Of a stretch of 64,000 nucleotides of DNA, positions 50,249 to 61,197 are shown one piece after another; within the stretch, counting starts at the first letter, position 1, and every line of letters starts with the position of its first letter. The stretch is from NCBI GenBank assembly GCA_015179045.1, contig WHUZ01000010.1:248001-312000 (forward strand), in the 5' to 3' direction. The notes below the pieces were generated by a model. That model saw only the letters and a program-made list of their open reading frames with translations. It made no database searches and was not told where the DNA came from. This DNA is from Kalaharituber pfeilii (lineage: Eukaryota; Ascomycota; Pezizomycetes; Pezizales; Pezizaceae). The translations under genes and the position numbers were made by a program.

Positions 50249-50298
50249 CTGATGCGGTCCGAGAGCCGCAGTCAGAATGTGACTGTCCCGAGAGGTTC
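50249..50298. mobile_element. Right end of a MULE-like element
   Basis: GCCTGATGCGGTCCGAGAGC..GTCCCGAGAGGTTC is nearly identical to the right end of the 37731-39104 element. It abuts the LINE-3 endonuclease reading at 50299 (expected TSD tgccggtgccc). The opposite end was not found in this window. Confidence 0.65.
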
Positions 50299-50544
50299 TG
50301 CCGGTGCCCTCCAATTTTCTCTCACAAACAAAATATCTACCTTCCCCTCTGCCGCCTCCTGTAGGGCCAGGTTCCTGCTTAGAATTGACCTCCCTACGTT
50401 CTGGTATGCGATCTTTAACATTGGCGCACCTCCCTCCCTGGTGCCACTTGGGGTCGCTTGTTTGCTCTGCCACAGTCCAGGTGGTGTTCTCCTATCCTCC
50501 CGCATCAATGGCATGCCTTCTTGAAGCCCTCGTTCAACGTGCAT
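50299..50544 (-). pseudogene. LINE-3 endonuclease N-terminus
   Basis: MLKIAYQNVGRSILSRNLA, then LQEAAEGKVDILFVRENWRA, the typical first strands of a LINE AP endonuclease with the metal-binding Asn and Glu. The reading ends at the MULE-like insertion point. A C-terminal ORF1 reading (RYRYTAPNGYCRHFLLGQVI) overlaps it upstream. Confidence 0.7.
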
Positions 50545-50878
50545 GGCTCAGTGCAGTCCTTCGTCGCGGCGAGCTTCTCAGCCATTCTGGTAGGTTTCTC
50601 TGCTTGGGGACCCATTCTATAACCTGTCCTAGCAGGAAGTGTCTGCAGTATCCGTTTGGTGCGGTGTACCTGTATCTCCTGACGTTCTTCGTGGTCTCCC
50701 GCCCCAGATCCTTCCTCAGGTCCATTTTCATCTTTCCTCCCCTGAATGCCAGCTCGTCCTTTAGGATCTCCACCACGATGTCTGACACGAAAACTCAGAT
50801 TGCCTTGTTGTCCTTTTTTGTCGGAATCTGGCCGCCCGTCAGTCTCCTGATGGTTCTACCTGCCAGAGCTTCGGGATT

Positions 50879-51031
50879 TTTTTTTTTTTTTTTTAATATC
50901 AATACTCGAGTGCCGCCCAACGGGCTATGGCGAGGGTTTTATTAAAAGAAATAAAACAACAGTCTCATCCTAACTACCTAACTACATGTGGTGCCCGCGT
51001 CCTTCTCCGTAATGCGGGTGGCGCCCGATAT
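50879..51031 (-). mobile_element. Half-LINE 3' UTR insertion (153 bp)
   Basis: Poly(T), stem-loop, AATAAAA-like signal and the CCCGC-15 nt-GCGGG hairpin. 13-bp TSD gagcttcgggatt at 50866-50878 and 51032-51044. Confidence 0.93.
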
Positions 51032-51044
51032 GAGCTTCGGGATT

Positions 51045-51760
51045 GTCAATCCTGAGGTCCTTCTCCAGTCTCTCTAGGGCCTCCCTGTCGCCCAGGTCGA
51101 ACGTCACAAGTTCTATGCGCCTACTGTCCCAATCTACCCTAAGATGTTGATGCCTCTCTCTGACCGCCGCTTCCAACTGTTCCAGGTCCCTAAGACCCTT
51201 CTTGAAAGGAGTGTCCTCCATCAGTAGTATCCTCTCTTTTGGAAACGCTGGATCCGGCACCACGAATCTGACCCTATATGGCGCCTCCGGACCGAGGGCT
51301 TTGTTCACTCTTTCGTGCTCTCCACGTGGTCTCTCACGTCTTTGCTGGCCTCGCTCTCGCCCAGGCTACTCCAGTTCACCGCGTTGTATATCCTTGCTTG
51401 CCAGAGCCCGTTCTTCCCCTTCCGTAGCCTTCTCCTTGTTCGTTTCCTGGTTGTTCCCCGTCTCCCTTTCCTTTGGTCCCGTCGCCACCCTGAAGATCTG
51501 TGCCGGCCCTTGCCCCGCCGCCGCCACTGCGTACAACTTAGGTGCTGTGGTCTTCGCCGGTACTGTTCAGCTTACAGCTGGCGCTGTCTGGCGTGGGGTT
51601 GGAGTCATCTCCGCCGGTCCGCAGTTGGTCTGTGTGTGTGTCTCCCTATGCTGGCGTCGGCGGCTGGCCCCTGAGGCCCTGCCCCGTCCTCCCCTCCTTG
51701 GGCTCGTGAAGCCTCCTCCCGGCCACGTCACTTCGATGACGACCAGCTTGTTTGGTTGAC
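51045..51760 (-). pseudogene. LINE-3 ORF1, central part
   Basis: YRVRFVVPDPAFPKERILLM, QLEAAVRERHQHLRVDWDSR and RIELVTFDLGDREALERLEK, then DLRIDNPEAH at the half-LINE insertion. After it the frame continues with LAGRTIRRLTGGQIP. This looks like the RRM-like region of a Tad-type ORF1. The N-terminal part is Pro/Arg-rich and frame-broken. Confidence 0.55.
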
Positions 51761-52062
51761 AGACTGGAATCATGTCGTCAGTGCTGCCTGTGCCGGTCGG
51801 TGCACCCTGTGTACTAGTCCTGCTGTGAATGCTTTTTTTTTTTTTTTTTTTTTAATTATCATTACTCGCGCGCCGCCCTAGGGGCTATGGCGAGATTAGG
51901 TACATCTAGTAGAGAAGGAAAAAATAAGGAAATAATCTCCGTCACCCATAATCAGTAATATAAGAGAAGTCCGTGATATGGAAATTTCCGCCATGGTAAG
52001 GAAAAAGATGCTAATGATAGCTATAGTCTCGCCCATTCTAATATCTCCGTCAAAGGGTCCTT

Positions 52063-52123
52063 TTTTTTTTTTTTTTTTTTTTAATATCATTACTCGCATG
52101 CCGCGCTGTGGGCTATGGCGAGG
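52063..52123 (-). mobile_element. LINE-B tail-only micro-insertion (61 bp)
   Basis: Poly(T) plus stem-loop. TSD aaagggtcctt at 52052-52062 and 52124-52134. Confidence 0.93.
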
Positions 52124-52541
52124 AAAGGGTCCTTGTCCTTGCTCTTGGGTGGCTTAATCAGGTCTGCCATCCCTCCTGGCCATTTTCCTTTCCATGTCCT
52201 GCACCTGTTTAGTACGTGTGTGGTGGATTCCTCCTCTTCTCCGCACCATCGGCATTCCTGTCTGCTTTGCCGATTATGTGTTGCCACTTTCTCAGGCCCT
52301 TTCCCCCCAGTATGCCGGCTAGTGTTGATACTCTCCGCCCCAGTCTCGTTAGTGTCTGTAGCTGAGTTCGAGTCGGTTCCTCTCCGCAGCTCTCCAGGTT
52401 CTTGATAGTTGTCTTATCCCCGCTTCGGTAATGCATTCGTCCTGGTATTGGAGGTATGTGCCTATCCTTGCCGCTCTGTCTGGGGTTAGGCGGGTTAGTC
52501 TTACTGCTACGTTCCATGCTGCTTTGTCGAGTCATATGCAC
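52090..52541 (-). pseudogene. LINE-B6 C-terminal region with zinc knuckle
   Basis: QECRWCGEEEESTTHVLNRC is a complete CCHC knuckle (unlike LINE-B2), followed by WKGKWPGGMADLIKPPKS. The upstream reading LGRRVSTLAGILGGKGLRKW is in another frame. The LINE-B micro-insertion at 52063-52123 lies at its end. Confidence 0.75.
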
Positions 52542-53303
52542 TTTTCATGGTGTTTTTGAAACTTCAATTCCCAATCCACTATTAGTCCCACTAGTCTGTA
52601 CTCCGATGACTTTACCCCCACTATCAGGGTCTCGGACTTGTCGGGGTCGATTTCGAAGCCGTAGGTTGCCGCCTCGGAGGTGAGGGCTGTTCGGTAAGCC
52701 TTGATCGCTTGCTGGAGTTTTGGGAGTGACGAGTGTGCTGTGGAAGTCATCCACATGGGACCGGCTAAAATTCCTTTGGTTTGTCCTCTCAGCCACTGGT
52801 GCTATGCCTATTAGGAATAGGATGGGTGATAACAGTGACCTTTGCGGAGTGCCATCCGTCATTTTGCCTTTCGCGCGTTTTTGTCCGTCTCAAACGATGT
52901 TGAAGTCATTTGGCATTAGGAACGCCTCCACAAGCTCACGAGGTTAGTATTGATTGTCTTTATGCGCGCTATTTTTTTCCCTTACCGCCGTCCAGAGGGT
53001 CGTGCCTTTCAGTAACTTCAAGAGTCCATACTGTATGCTGTCCGGTCCAGGCGCAGATCTGGATTTGGTTCTTGAGAGGGCTTTGTCTATCGTCTTTCTG
53101 GCTTGTTCCTTGTCCATTGTGAGTCCTGTGGGGAAGACTATAGGGGTTGATTGATTTTGTCCCTCTGTGATGAAATTGTGCTTTATCAGGATGTCCGCAA
53201 TTTCTTTGTCGCCTCCTGGAATCCCCATTAGGTCTCTCTGTCGGAAAGGGTCCCTTGCCAGTCTGAACACGTCCCAGGGTGAGGCCGCTGTGAACGCTAT
53301 CAT
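52532..53303 (-). pseudogene. LINE-B6 reverse transcriptase remnants
   Basis: SPWDVFRLARDPFRQRDLMG, TIDKALSRTKSRSAPGPDSI and QYGLLKLLKGTTLWTAVRE (motif 1), then after a deletion DGTPQRSLLSPILFLIGIAP (motif 4, Gly-Ser altered), a damaged catalytic box (SHVDDFHS) and GFEIDPDKSETLIVG. Not functional. Confidence 0.78.
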
Positions 53304-53889
53304 CCAGCCTGGTGTTGTTATATGACACGTCCTTCATCCTCCCCGGCGTGCTCTGTGAGCTGTCCGTGCTCGAGCCCTGGGTGGAGCTCTCGGTGATGCT
53401 CGAGTACTGATCATGAGTGGTGTTGCGGGAGTGCGAGTTGTGCGAGGTCTGCGAGTTGTGCGAGGTCTGCAAGTTGTGTCAGTTCGGGGAGTTGTATATG
53501 TTCATGCTAGCCAAAAGATGCCCAGAGATGCCCAAAGATGCTCAAGATGCTCAAGATGCCAGCTGTCGTACTTTCATTCTTCAGTCATAGCTTTCCAGTC
53601 GAAGGAACCAATGTAAGATAGGCAGGTAGTATCCACTGCTTCCTTGCGATGGACCGGAGCGGTGAGAATACCAAATGCGAATGCAAGTGCGAAAGAAAGC
53701 GTAGGTGGGAAAAGAAGCGAAGAGAAGGTTGCTCCTTGTATGTGCTATGGAACAGAAAGTCTATCTAAATGCCCTCATCTCCACATGCCTTCGTGCCAAG
53801 CTTACTTTTACCCATTCAGGCTCGTCGTCACCACAGCGTGAGCGTCTTACATGCTGTGGGAATCTTGGCGCTTGATGATGCAACGGTGG

Positions 53890-54100
53890 GTGACGGCCTG
53901 GGGGGGGGATGAGACCACCCAAGAGGGAAGGGGGGACCATGACGGCCTGGATGAGACTACCCAAGAGGGAAGGGGGTACTGAGGGGCTTGGGGGAAGAGA
54001 CTACCAAAAGGGGAAAGGGGGGCCAGAAGGTGATGGGTATATATTGAGGGAGAGAAGGAGGCTTGCTTCTATCATCATCATCATCATCATCGTCGGGGAT
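53890..54100. repeat. G-rich minisatellite and CAT microsatellite
   Basis: Three to four copies of a ~40-56 bp unit with GACTACCCAAGAGGGAAGGG (53890-54035), followed by (ATC)6-7 at 54071-54092. Bases 53481-53889 show no supportable gene. Confidence 0.75.
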
Positions 54101-54506
54101 GGTCACAGTATAACTAAGTTGTTATTCTGTTCAGTCTTACAGTTGTTTCGTCGTCCTCTTAAGTTATAGGAAACCGGTCTTCGTCTTGTGTCCCGATCTC
54201 TAGTTCTTTTACCTTTGTGTTCTTGTTCCCCTTCGTCAGAACTTTCGTCGTTGATCCCTCCCACAATGCCCACACTCTAAACCTATGCATGGGGCGGACG
54301 ACTGTCTGAACTCAATTAATTATACCTACAAAAGCAACGTCAGGTTCATACGGAATTCTCTACATCCCAAATCTCCGCGGGCACAGGCACAAGATTCATT
54401 GGACAATTTATATACAGTACGTAATTATACAATCGCCACTCCATATCAATAAACATCATTATTTACCCTCATTTCTCATCAGGCAATTAGCAAGGCTCTT
54501 TGTTCC

Positions 54507-56183
54507 CTAATACTCCGCCCTCACTCCGTTCACCCCCTTCATGCTTCTCTTGACCACAAACGTCCCTCTATCAAATGTATTCACTACGATATACCCACTC
54601 TTGAAGAACGGATAATTCGCCCAGCTTCCGATAAATACCGGCTGCGGGCTCTCGTCGTCATCTGGGAAAATATCGAAGTAAGCAACCTCCTTAATATCCT
54701 CCCCACTTGGCTTGAACGGGATACTCGATACGTCCAAGATCCTAAGCCCGGCTCCGTAGTTGGATTGGTAGGTAAACCCGTTCCTGATGTACTGGTTGTG
54801 GTCGATGGCGATAATGTCAGACTTCCAGATGCCTGTCTGAATTGGGGCCCCAAGGTTCGTTATGTTCCAGATATACGTCGTTGATCTGCCATCCGCAGCG
54901 GAGCCAGCAGAATTCCTCTCATCGAGCTCGTCATCGAGGAGGAGGAATTCTTGGTTCTCGGTGTCGAGTACCCACCCTTGGTGAGTATAGGACGCACCCT
55001 CATAACTGGTCTTTGAAATGATGTTGGTGGTCGTCTTATCCGAAATATCATAGATCGTCAAGGAATCTTCGTTGTATCCGTAACAGATCTCACGGCCGTT
55101 GTACCGGGAGTCCGGGCCCTTGTAGATGAGGCACTGAGCGTCGTGCACATATCCATCGTCTGCGGCACAACCAGTGCGTTGTGGTTTCGACGGGTCAGAG
55201 ACGTCAATGAAAATGAGACCGGACCGGCAACTGTCGTTGCGGGGCTGGGCGCCAACGGCAAGGATATGTTGGGAGGCTTCCGCGATGACCACATTGTGGG
55301 AACGGCCAACGGGAAGGTCAGAAAACCATGCAGTGAGGTCAGTCTTGAGGTCGAAGACTTTTGTTTCGCGCGAGAGGCGTTTATAGTCGAGGAAACCACC
55401 AGAGCGGAGTTCGAGCGCCTATCAGCGCACATTAGCAGAACTGCTACGAAAATTAACTTGTGATGGGTGAGAAGCTCACCTTGTGTATATCGAAAATTTG
55501 AATTCCATGCCCTACGGCCTCTGACCCAATAATAGCGTAGTGTTTATACGACTTGATCTCCCTCCAGATACTCGGCAGCGACTGGTGTGGGATGCGTCCG
55601 ATGTAATCCAACGTTCCCTCCTTCTTGCCGAGATAGTTCCACCAGCCCTTGCCTACGACCTCAGCGATAGCTGCGCCGTCAGTTTGCCCAATGATGGCCA
55701 ACTCACGGCCTTGGACGGTGATCCCCCAGACAGAGCTTCCTATACGCAATCGCACATCATAGTTAGTCTCGGTACGTACAGTTTCAACCAATTGCGCTCC
55801 AGGTCTGGAATCATGTACTCACCAATCTGCTCGGTTTCATCCACGCTTCCGAGGTCATCATGCGTCAAGTGGCCAGTCACATCCAACCCTTTACACTTGT
55901 ACGTAGTGAAATTCCCACCCGTGTTCAAGGTCACCGTTCCGTCCTTCCCACATGGGGTATACTGATTATGACTCTTGTATCTCCCGGCAGAGAAGTAGCC
56001 TTGTGACCGGTAATAGTCCCATGTGGCTTCCTTCCCCTTCATGATTTGGTCCATAACTTCGCCGGAGGCGTAGCGGGAGTGGGTGGTGGGGTTGACGGGG
56101 AGCTCGCGAGCCGAGACGAGAGCATTGTGGAAAAGGGACGGCGACGTAGTAGCCAGGAGGGTGAGGAATGTGAGGAACTTCAT
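54507..56183 (-). CDS. Secreted LVIVD / choice-of-anchor-B family protein (3 exons)
   Basis: The only near-complete host gene. ATG at 56183; exon 1 55823-56183, intron 55740-55822 (GTGAGT..TATAG, 83 bp), exon 2 55480-55739, intron 55420-55479 (GTGAGC..GATAG, 60 bp), exon 3 54507-55419, stop TAG. The protein is ~510 residues. MKFLTFLTLLATTSPSL followed by SARELPVNP is a signal peptide. IGSSVWGITVQGRELAIIG, GIQIFDI, SHNVVIAEASQHILAVG, DGYVHDAQCLIYKGPD, GREICYGYNEDSLTIYDI, YTHQGWVLDTENQEFLLLDD and IDHNQYIRNGFTYQSNYGAG are beta-propeller repeats of the fungal choice-of-anchor-B family (extracellular or wall-associated, function unknown). With these boundaries exon 3 is one base out of phase. Removing one base of the AAAA run at 55380-55383 would give DYKRLSRETKVFDLKTDLT, so it is either mutated or spliced differently. 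Confidence 0.82.
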
Positions 56184-57131
56184 CCTGCCAATTACTTAGG
56201 GGCACTTCAGGCGGGGGCACAAGTGGAACTCTCGCGAATGTGACTGACCAGTGTGGTGCTCGCAGAACTTCTATGGCCTAAGAACGAGCAAGATCAAAGT
56301 TGAGGAAACTCAAACACTTAATATACAAAATGCGCCAGCTAGAACGCGCACATGATGCCATCGCATGCCAATATCACCCCTTGGAATCTGCGGCGCGATT
56401 TCCCTGCTTCTGCTCACTTCGATCGATAAGGATAAAACGAACACAAGACCCTTGTCGGAGCCGATAACCGGTGCACACCCAATGTCCCACTTTTGTTGCA
56501 CCGAACGGTTGGCGCTGTACTTTATTTCCCAGCTCCTCGCTCATGGATAATAAACAGTTTTGATGACTGCCTGTTCGCACAACTAGCGCGAGTATATCAC
56601 TACACATGGAGCAATTCCCGTAATAGTCCCGGGCCAAGCCAATCCCACCAGCTTAACTAGCGATAGTTCCTGTGCGACCATGCAGCTAAACCGTTGAGCT
56701 GCCTTAAATTGCGGGGAAACTGTTGCCAAGCAGTTGTTCAACCTAGTTCGAGTTACAAGGCTTGTGAAAAGGAACGGTCTAAGGCTGGATTGGAAGGTCG
56801 GAAGGTTTTTATCGGCTCCGCCGTAGACCCTAGGTTGCTGACGCTTGGCTCAACACATGCGCTTCGAGGAAGGGGGAAGGTTGCTGATAGCTAGGAAGCC
56901 TTGAACAGAATATAGTTTCCGCGTGCCAGGTCATGGAATCGCTCTAACATCGCCGATGCTTATCAAATGCACTATCAGTGACGTAAAGAACCCAGGTTTT
57001 CAGGTTGGTAGCCAGCATCAGGAACGAACAAACAAACCTTAATCGTATGTTATTCACTACGAGTGGCTGGACTAACTACTACGACACGTGAATACTATTT
57101 AGTGAGCAACTCATACTTACAAGCCTGTCTC

Positions 57132-57188
57132 CCTTTTTTTTATTTTTATTAAACGTAACCCCGCATGCAGCTGTTAGTCATGACAGGG
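57132..57188 (-). mobile_element. LINE-A tail-only micro-insertion (57 bp)
   Basis: T-rich tract, ACGTAACCCCGCATGCAGCT, GTCATGACAGGG. TSD caagcctgtctc/caagcatgtctc at 57120-57131 and 57189-57200. The intergenic parts 56184-57119 and 57201-58110 contain no gene that I can support. One 137-residue open frame (57562-57975) has no recognisable domain and unremarkable codon use. Confidence 0.9.
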
Positions 57189-58490
57189 CAAGCATGTCTC
57201 TCGACGCTTACGCTCAATATCAGCATCGATGTCACCAGCATCACTAGAGTGCAACAATCACCAATTCGCGCGGCGATCTTCCCAACCGATTAATCTCCCT
57301 ATATTACCCACATGTATTATCCAAGCGAGAACAACCATGTAGATTCACTTAGTGTACTAACGTTATCTACACCTCCGATAACATCACTCCTCCCTCACTG
57401 TTTGAACCTGCCACATTTGGACTGCCAAGTATGAACATGCGTGTTACCACCTGTCTCTTTTGGGTCGTTTGCCGACCGTCGCCAGATGTGCGTTTTGTGA
57501 TATGCTACTAGCGGGTAAGTGCGTGAGCGATGGTGTTGATTGTAACTACTGAGGAGGCAGCATGGGAGATGTAGTTGCTGGTTCCTGCATTCTTGTGTTA
57601 ACGGCTTCCCTAAACGATCGGTCACGTGTCAAAGTCCGCCCTTGGCAAACCCCACGGGGGCCATCCGGTAAACAGCGGGGCACTCGCAACATGCATTATT
57701 CCTGTATATCTGACGCAATCTCAACCAAATTTAACAAGTCTCACAAAATTTCACTGGTGTGTAGCATGTCACATATCATTCTGCATTTGAATCGGCTTAC
57801 AAACGACATGATTCTAATCTACAGTACTTTGAGCCACCACATGCGCGAATGCCCCGGAACAGAAATACAATACTTACACAGCCTTAGAAGCAAAATTCCG
57901 CTATGTTCACACCGATTCAGAACAAGGGTTGCCGAGGATGGCCAAGGATATTCCCGACCAGTGGAAATCTCCTGAATTCAGCGCTGTATTTGTATATCTT
58001 TGTGACTACCGAAATGTCTCTCTCCAGCAAGTTTTTCTGACTAGATGTAGGTAGGGTATCATAAGTGATGCTAGCTATATGCTCGTTGGTGCAGAAGTAT
58101 TGGAACGGCTGACTAATTATTCGTGAGCCCAGACAACAGTTTCTCCGTGAGTGGCAACCCGATCTGCCTCAAGAGTTAACCACAACGCCCCCCCCACCCA
58201 GCGAAACCTACATAGATCGAAAGCACTCAGCGCGCTGAGTCTTTTGATGTAATTTTCATCCTCGAAAACCACAATCCACAACTTTCCCCCTTGGGGTGAA
58301 ATTTTGAGGAAATCTTCAGCTCACCACCTCGTTGCCAACACATCAAACCCGCCAAGCACCAATAAAGGCCATCCAACCAGGCACCAAGCACCAATCAAAC
58401 GCAGACTACAGTAAGATTATGGAAAAACAGGGGAAGTGAAAACACCGACAAAAGCGCTGTCAGCGTCCCGAAAGCAGGATAACACCTAAT

Positions 58491-58491
58491 G

Positions 58492-58524
<33 letters not shown>

Positions 58525-58532
58525 CAATATCC
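58491..58532 (-). mobile_element. Near pure poly(A) insertion (42 bp)
   Basis: About 29 T plus CAATATCC only. TSD acacctaat (58482-58490 and 58533-58541). The non-T part fits the last bases before the LINE-B poly(A) (GATATTG). The most extreme 5' truncation seen here. Confidence 0.75.
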
Positions 58533-58846
58533 ACACCTAATCATAAGGTTCCACAGGTACCAGATGAAGGTGTACACAGGAGGGCCAAACGACCCCCTCC
58601 CAAGCTGGGTCACGGTCCCAGGCTCGAAGCCCTCGATTTCAGCACCGTTGGCACCGTGCATTCGGAGGAGCCATCCCCGGAGCATACATTGAAAAAACCG
58701 ACACCCCTCCCTGCCTCGATGCCGCCCGCCCCACCAGCGGCGACCCCTACCCTGTCCCGGACCAAAAAAACGAAAAGGTCTAGTCGTCAAGAAGGAGGCG
58801 GAGAAAATCGCAACTGCCCCCCCCGGACGGGACCCCAGTAGCATCC

Positions 58847-59278
58847 ATGGAAAGCTCCCCCGCTGCCACTACCAATATACCAAAACCACAAACCCGCGAG
58901 CCCACTCCAAAAACTACCCCAAGACCCAGGAACAGCAACACCAGACCGGCTGCCACCACCTCTAACCCCAACACCAGAACCGCCGCCCCCCCATCCAGCC
59001 CGGATGCCACCACCCCGAAGCCCGGCATTGTTGTACATGGAATAGCCCTGAGAAAGGACCTGGGAAAGGTCCGAAGATGGTTGGAGGAAGCAAACCAAGG
59101 ATTAGGAAAGATAGTTGGGATTAGATGGCTGAGAAAGAAGGACATGTTGTTAGACGAAGGAAAGGTGACCAGCTCAGCGGTGGTGTACTTGGAGGAAGAA
59201 TCAAAGATTGAGAGAGTACGGTTGGGAGGGAAACGGTTGAGGGTCTGCAAGTACGAGTCTGACAGATGTAGGAGATAG
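58847..59278 (+). CDS. Half-LINE H7 ORF1, C-terminal two thirds
   Basis: Pro/Thr-rich spacer, then GIVVHGIALRKDLGKVRRWL, EEANQGLGKIVGIRWLRKKD, TSSAVVYLEEESKIERVRLGG, ending CKYESDRCRR and stop. This is the longest uninterrupted ORF1 domain of the family. The upstream part (58590-58846, with RTKKTKRS as the basic cluster) is in another frame. Proposed RNA-binding role by analogy with LINE ORF1; not a recognised Pfam-type match by eye. Confidence 0.6.
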   Translation: MESSPAATTNIPKPQTREPTPKTTPRPRNSNTRPAATTSNPNTRTAAPPSSPDATTPKPGIVVHGIALRKDLGKVRRWLEEANQGLGKIVGIRWLRKKDMLLDEGKVTSSAVVYLEEESKIERVRLGGKRLRVCKYESDRCRR

Positions 59279-59479
59279 GAGATAGGACTTGTTGACTTGG
59301 TGACTTCTTCACCCGCATCATCATCGTGCGCCGCGGGCTCTACATTTGACTACCTGTTTTTTTTTTTGTTTTTTTTTCCCTTTATTTTCTATGTACTTAA
59401 ATCGCCATAGCCATTAGGGCGGCATGCGATAAATGATATATATAAAAAAATAAAAAATAAAAAAAAAGAAGTCGATACT

Positions 59480-59800
59480 AGAGGGAAAAGTAATGAGTTT
59501 GACGGTAAGTATGCCCGGAGAAGCAAATGGAAATTGACAAGGTGAGGCTAGGAGGAAGATGGCTCAGAGCATACCAGTACGAGGAGTGGGACAGAGGACA
59601 GACATAGGGGAAGGGACGTCCCCCTCATGTACTGACATGACTTGGAAAATTGTTAACTTCTCTTTTACATAGGAGGTTTTAGGGATATCTAAGTACTTAG
59701 ACTCTTGTATCTTTTCTTTTTGTTTCGTATCTAATTAAATATTGCTATAGCCCTTGGTTGGGGCGGCATGCGATTACTGATATTTTTTTTTTTTTAAAAA
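59480..59800 (+). mobile_element. Half-LINE H8 (3' part)
   Basis: Reads KQMEIDKVRLGGRWLRAYQY then EEWDRGQT and stop, a 3' UTR without a clear hairpin, a decayed stem-loop (TGCTATAGCCCTTGGTTGGG-GCGGCATGCG) and a T/A-rich tail. It lies directly after H7. Confidence 0.72.
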
Positions 59801-59946
59801 AAAAAAATAAAGATTTGAGGTATATTGCAGAACATACAGCAGGCATGCCTGAATATTTGGAAGATATTTGATAGCTGTACTATATATACACCTTTTGTAA
59901 TTTAATGATATGCAGAGAAGGTATAGTATTCTACTCCTACTCCTCC

Positions 59947-59997
59947 TCGCCATAGCCCGTAGGGCGGCATGCGAGTAATGATAAAAAAAAAAAAAAA
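59947..59997 (+). mobile_element. LINE-B tail-only micro-insertion (51 bp)
   Basis: Begins exactly at TCGCCATAGCC, the base of the stem-loop, followed by poly(A). TSD tcctactcctcc at 59935-59946 and 59998-60009. Confidence 0.93.
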
Positions 59998-60318
59998 TCC
60001 TACTCCTCCTTTGCATAGCGAAGGATGGTATATACTAAATACTATATAACTATTCTCAAGTATACCTCTTCATACTCTCTGTCGCGCGGCGGCGGGCGGG
60101 TTCTAGTAAGGGATAAAACCGGTTCAGGGTAATAGTAGTGGCGCAAGCGCTGAACCACAGAGGATTCATAAACTTGACAGGAGAGGCTTGACAAGAGAGG
60201 TTTGCGGGTAGCGGTTTAGCGGTTCTGGTTCAGCGGTGATGGCAGACTATGGTGAAAATGCAGAGAAGATTAGGTACTGAATAAGATCTAGGGATTGACA
60301 AGAATAACAAGAACATAT

Positions 60319-61197
60319 TTTTTTTTTTTTTTTTTTTTAAATCACATAACCCCGCTTGTAGCACGTGGCCATGGCAGGGTCCCTGGGCAAGCCCTCGAAG
60401 CCCGGAGACAGGCTTAACAAACCCCCCCTCTCCCCCCTCCCCTCTTCTCCACACTTTCGCACCCCGGCAAGCAAACTTCCCCGACGGCAAACCGCACGGC
60501 GCCCTAGAACCTGATCCCGGAGAAGAACCTTTCCAACTCATCCCACTCCTCCCCATTCTCTGCTGTCCTTTTCCAGTTCTTCTCCATATCCCCCCATTCT
60601 CTAAAGCCTTCTGGGCGAAACCTCTGCTGACTGCACTGGAAGGCTAGGTGCGCCCCCGTCTGGGCCTCCCCGCAGCTGCACTTGTCCGATTCCGCCGCTC
60701 CCATCCTCTTCAACCACACCCCGCACCTTCCTCTCTCCAGGCGCATGGCAGTGAAGTTGGACACCGCTGTCCTATTCCACTCCATAACCTTCCCCTTTCC
60801 AAAGCCCTCCACTTCTCTCTTCTCCTTCCTCCACGCTTTCACCCTCTGGCGCACTCCACTTCCAGTGGCCACCTCCTTACCCTGCATCCCCGTCCCCTTC
60901 TTTGCCCACTCATCCGCCTTCTCGTTGCCTGCGATTCCGATATGAGCTTTTACCCACAACAGTTTCGCATCCCCCCCCTTCTTCTTTCTCCTCGCCCCTG
61001 CATTCACCACCCTTCTCACATCCTCCGTCTTTCCCTTTCCCTCCCTGCCTGCCTTCTGAATCGCCATGACAGCAGCTTCAGAATCTAAGCAAACCAGGAC
61101 CGGTACCTCCTCCGGTACACTCTCCAGCGCACTTCTCACCCCCCTCACCTCCCCGTCAAAAACCGTCGCCGTTCTCCCTACTACCTCCGCCACCACC
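60319..61197 (-). mobile_element. 5'-truncated LINE-A copy (LINE-A3)
   Basis: Poly(T), family-A stem-loop, 3' UTR and the ORF2 C-terminus. 13-bp TSD aacaagaacatat at 60306-60318 and 61198-61210. Over 90% similar to LINE-A1 by eye and without frame lesions, so a young copy. Confidence 0.93.
60504..61197 (-). CDS. LINE-A ORF2 C-terminus: RNase H part and zinc knuckle
   Basis: Open from the insertion junction to the stop. VVAEVVGRTATVFDGEVRG, LVCLDSEAAVMAIQKAG, LLWVKAHIGIAGNEKADEWA supply the Glu, Asp and Asp of RNase H (the first Asp is lost by truncation). KCSCGEAQTGAHLAFQC is the CCHC knuckle. It shows the sequence AIQKAG that is deleted in LINE-A1, so it preserves the ancestral state. Confidence 0.85.

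Larger units (their letters stand above)
51834..53286 (-). mobile_element. LINE-B6, internally deleted, without RNase H
   Basis: Family-B tail at 51834-51895. TSD gctgtgaatgct/gctgtgaacgct (51822-51833 and 53287-53298). From 5' to 3' it reads linker, RT motif 1, a gap, motif 4 and palm, thumb, then jumps to TYLQYQDE.. and the C-terminal knuckle. The RNase H domain and part of the RT fingers are missing although both ends are present. Confidence 0.87.
50299..53480 (-). mobile_element. LINE fragment 3 (ORF1 to endonuclease), split by LINE-B6
   Basis: Minus-strand LINE keeping the N-terminal part of ORF1 (53299-53480), the rest of ORF1 (50570-51760) and the start of the endonuclease (50299-50544). 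It is interrupted by LINE-B6 (51834-53286) and a half-LINE 3' UTR (50879-51031), and cut at the left by the MULE-like end at 50298. Its ORF1 differs from half-LINE ORF1, so it is a third lineage. Confidence 0.75.
58115..59471 (+). mobile_element. Half-LINE H7 (nearly full length)
   Basis: The 5' UTR matches H4 (GCGAAACCTACATAGATCGA, GAGTCTTTTGATGTAATTTTC, GGGGTGAAATT, CAGCTCACCACC). It then carries an ORF1 with a broken N-terminus, 3' UTR hairpin CCCGC-ATCATCATCGTGCGCC-GCGGG, a stem-loop of the ATCGCC..GCGAT form and an A-rich tail. No ORF2. The 5' border is approximate. A 42-bp insertion lies at 58491-58532. Confidence 0.82.
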
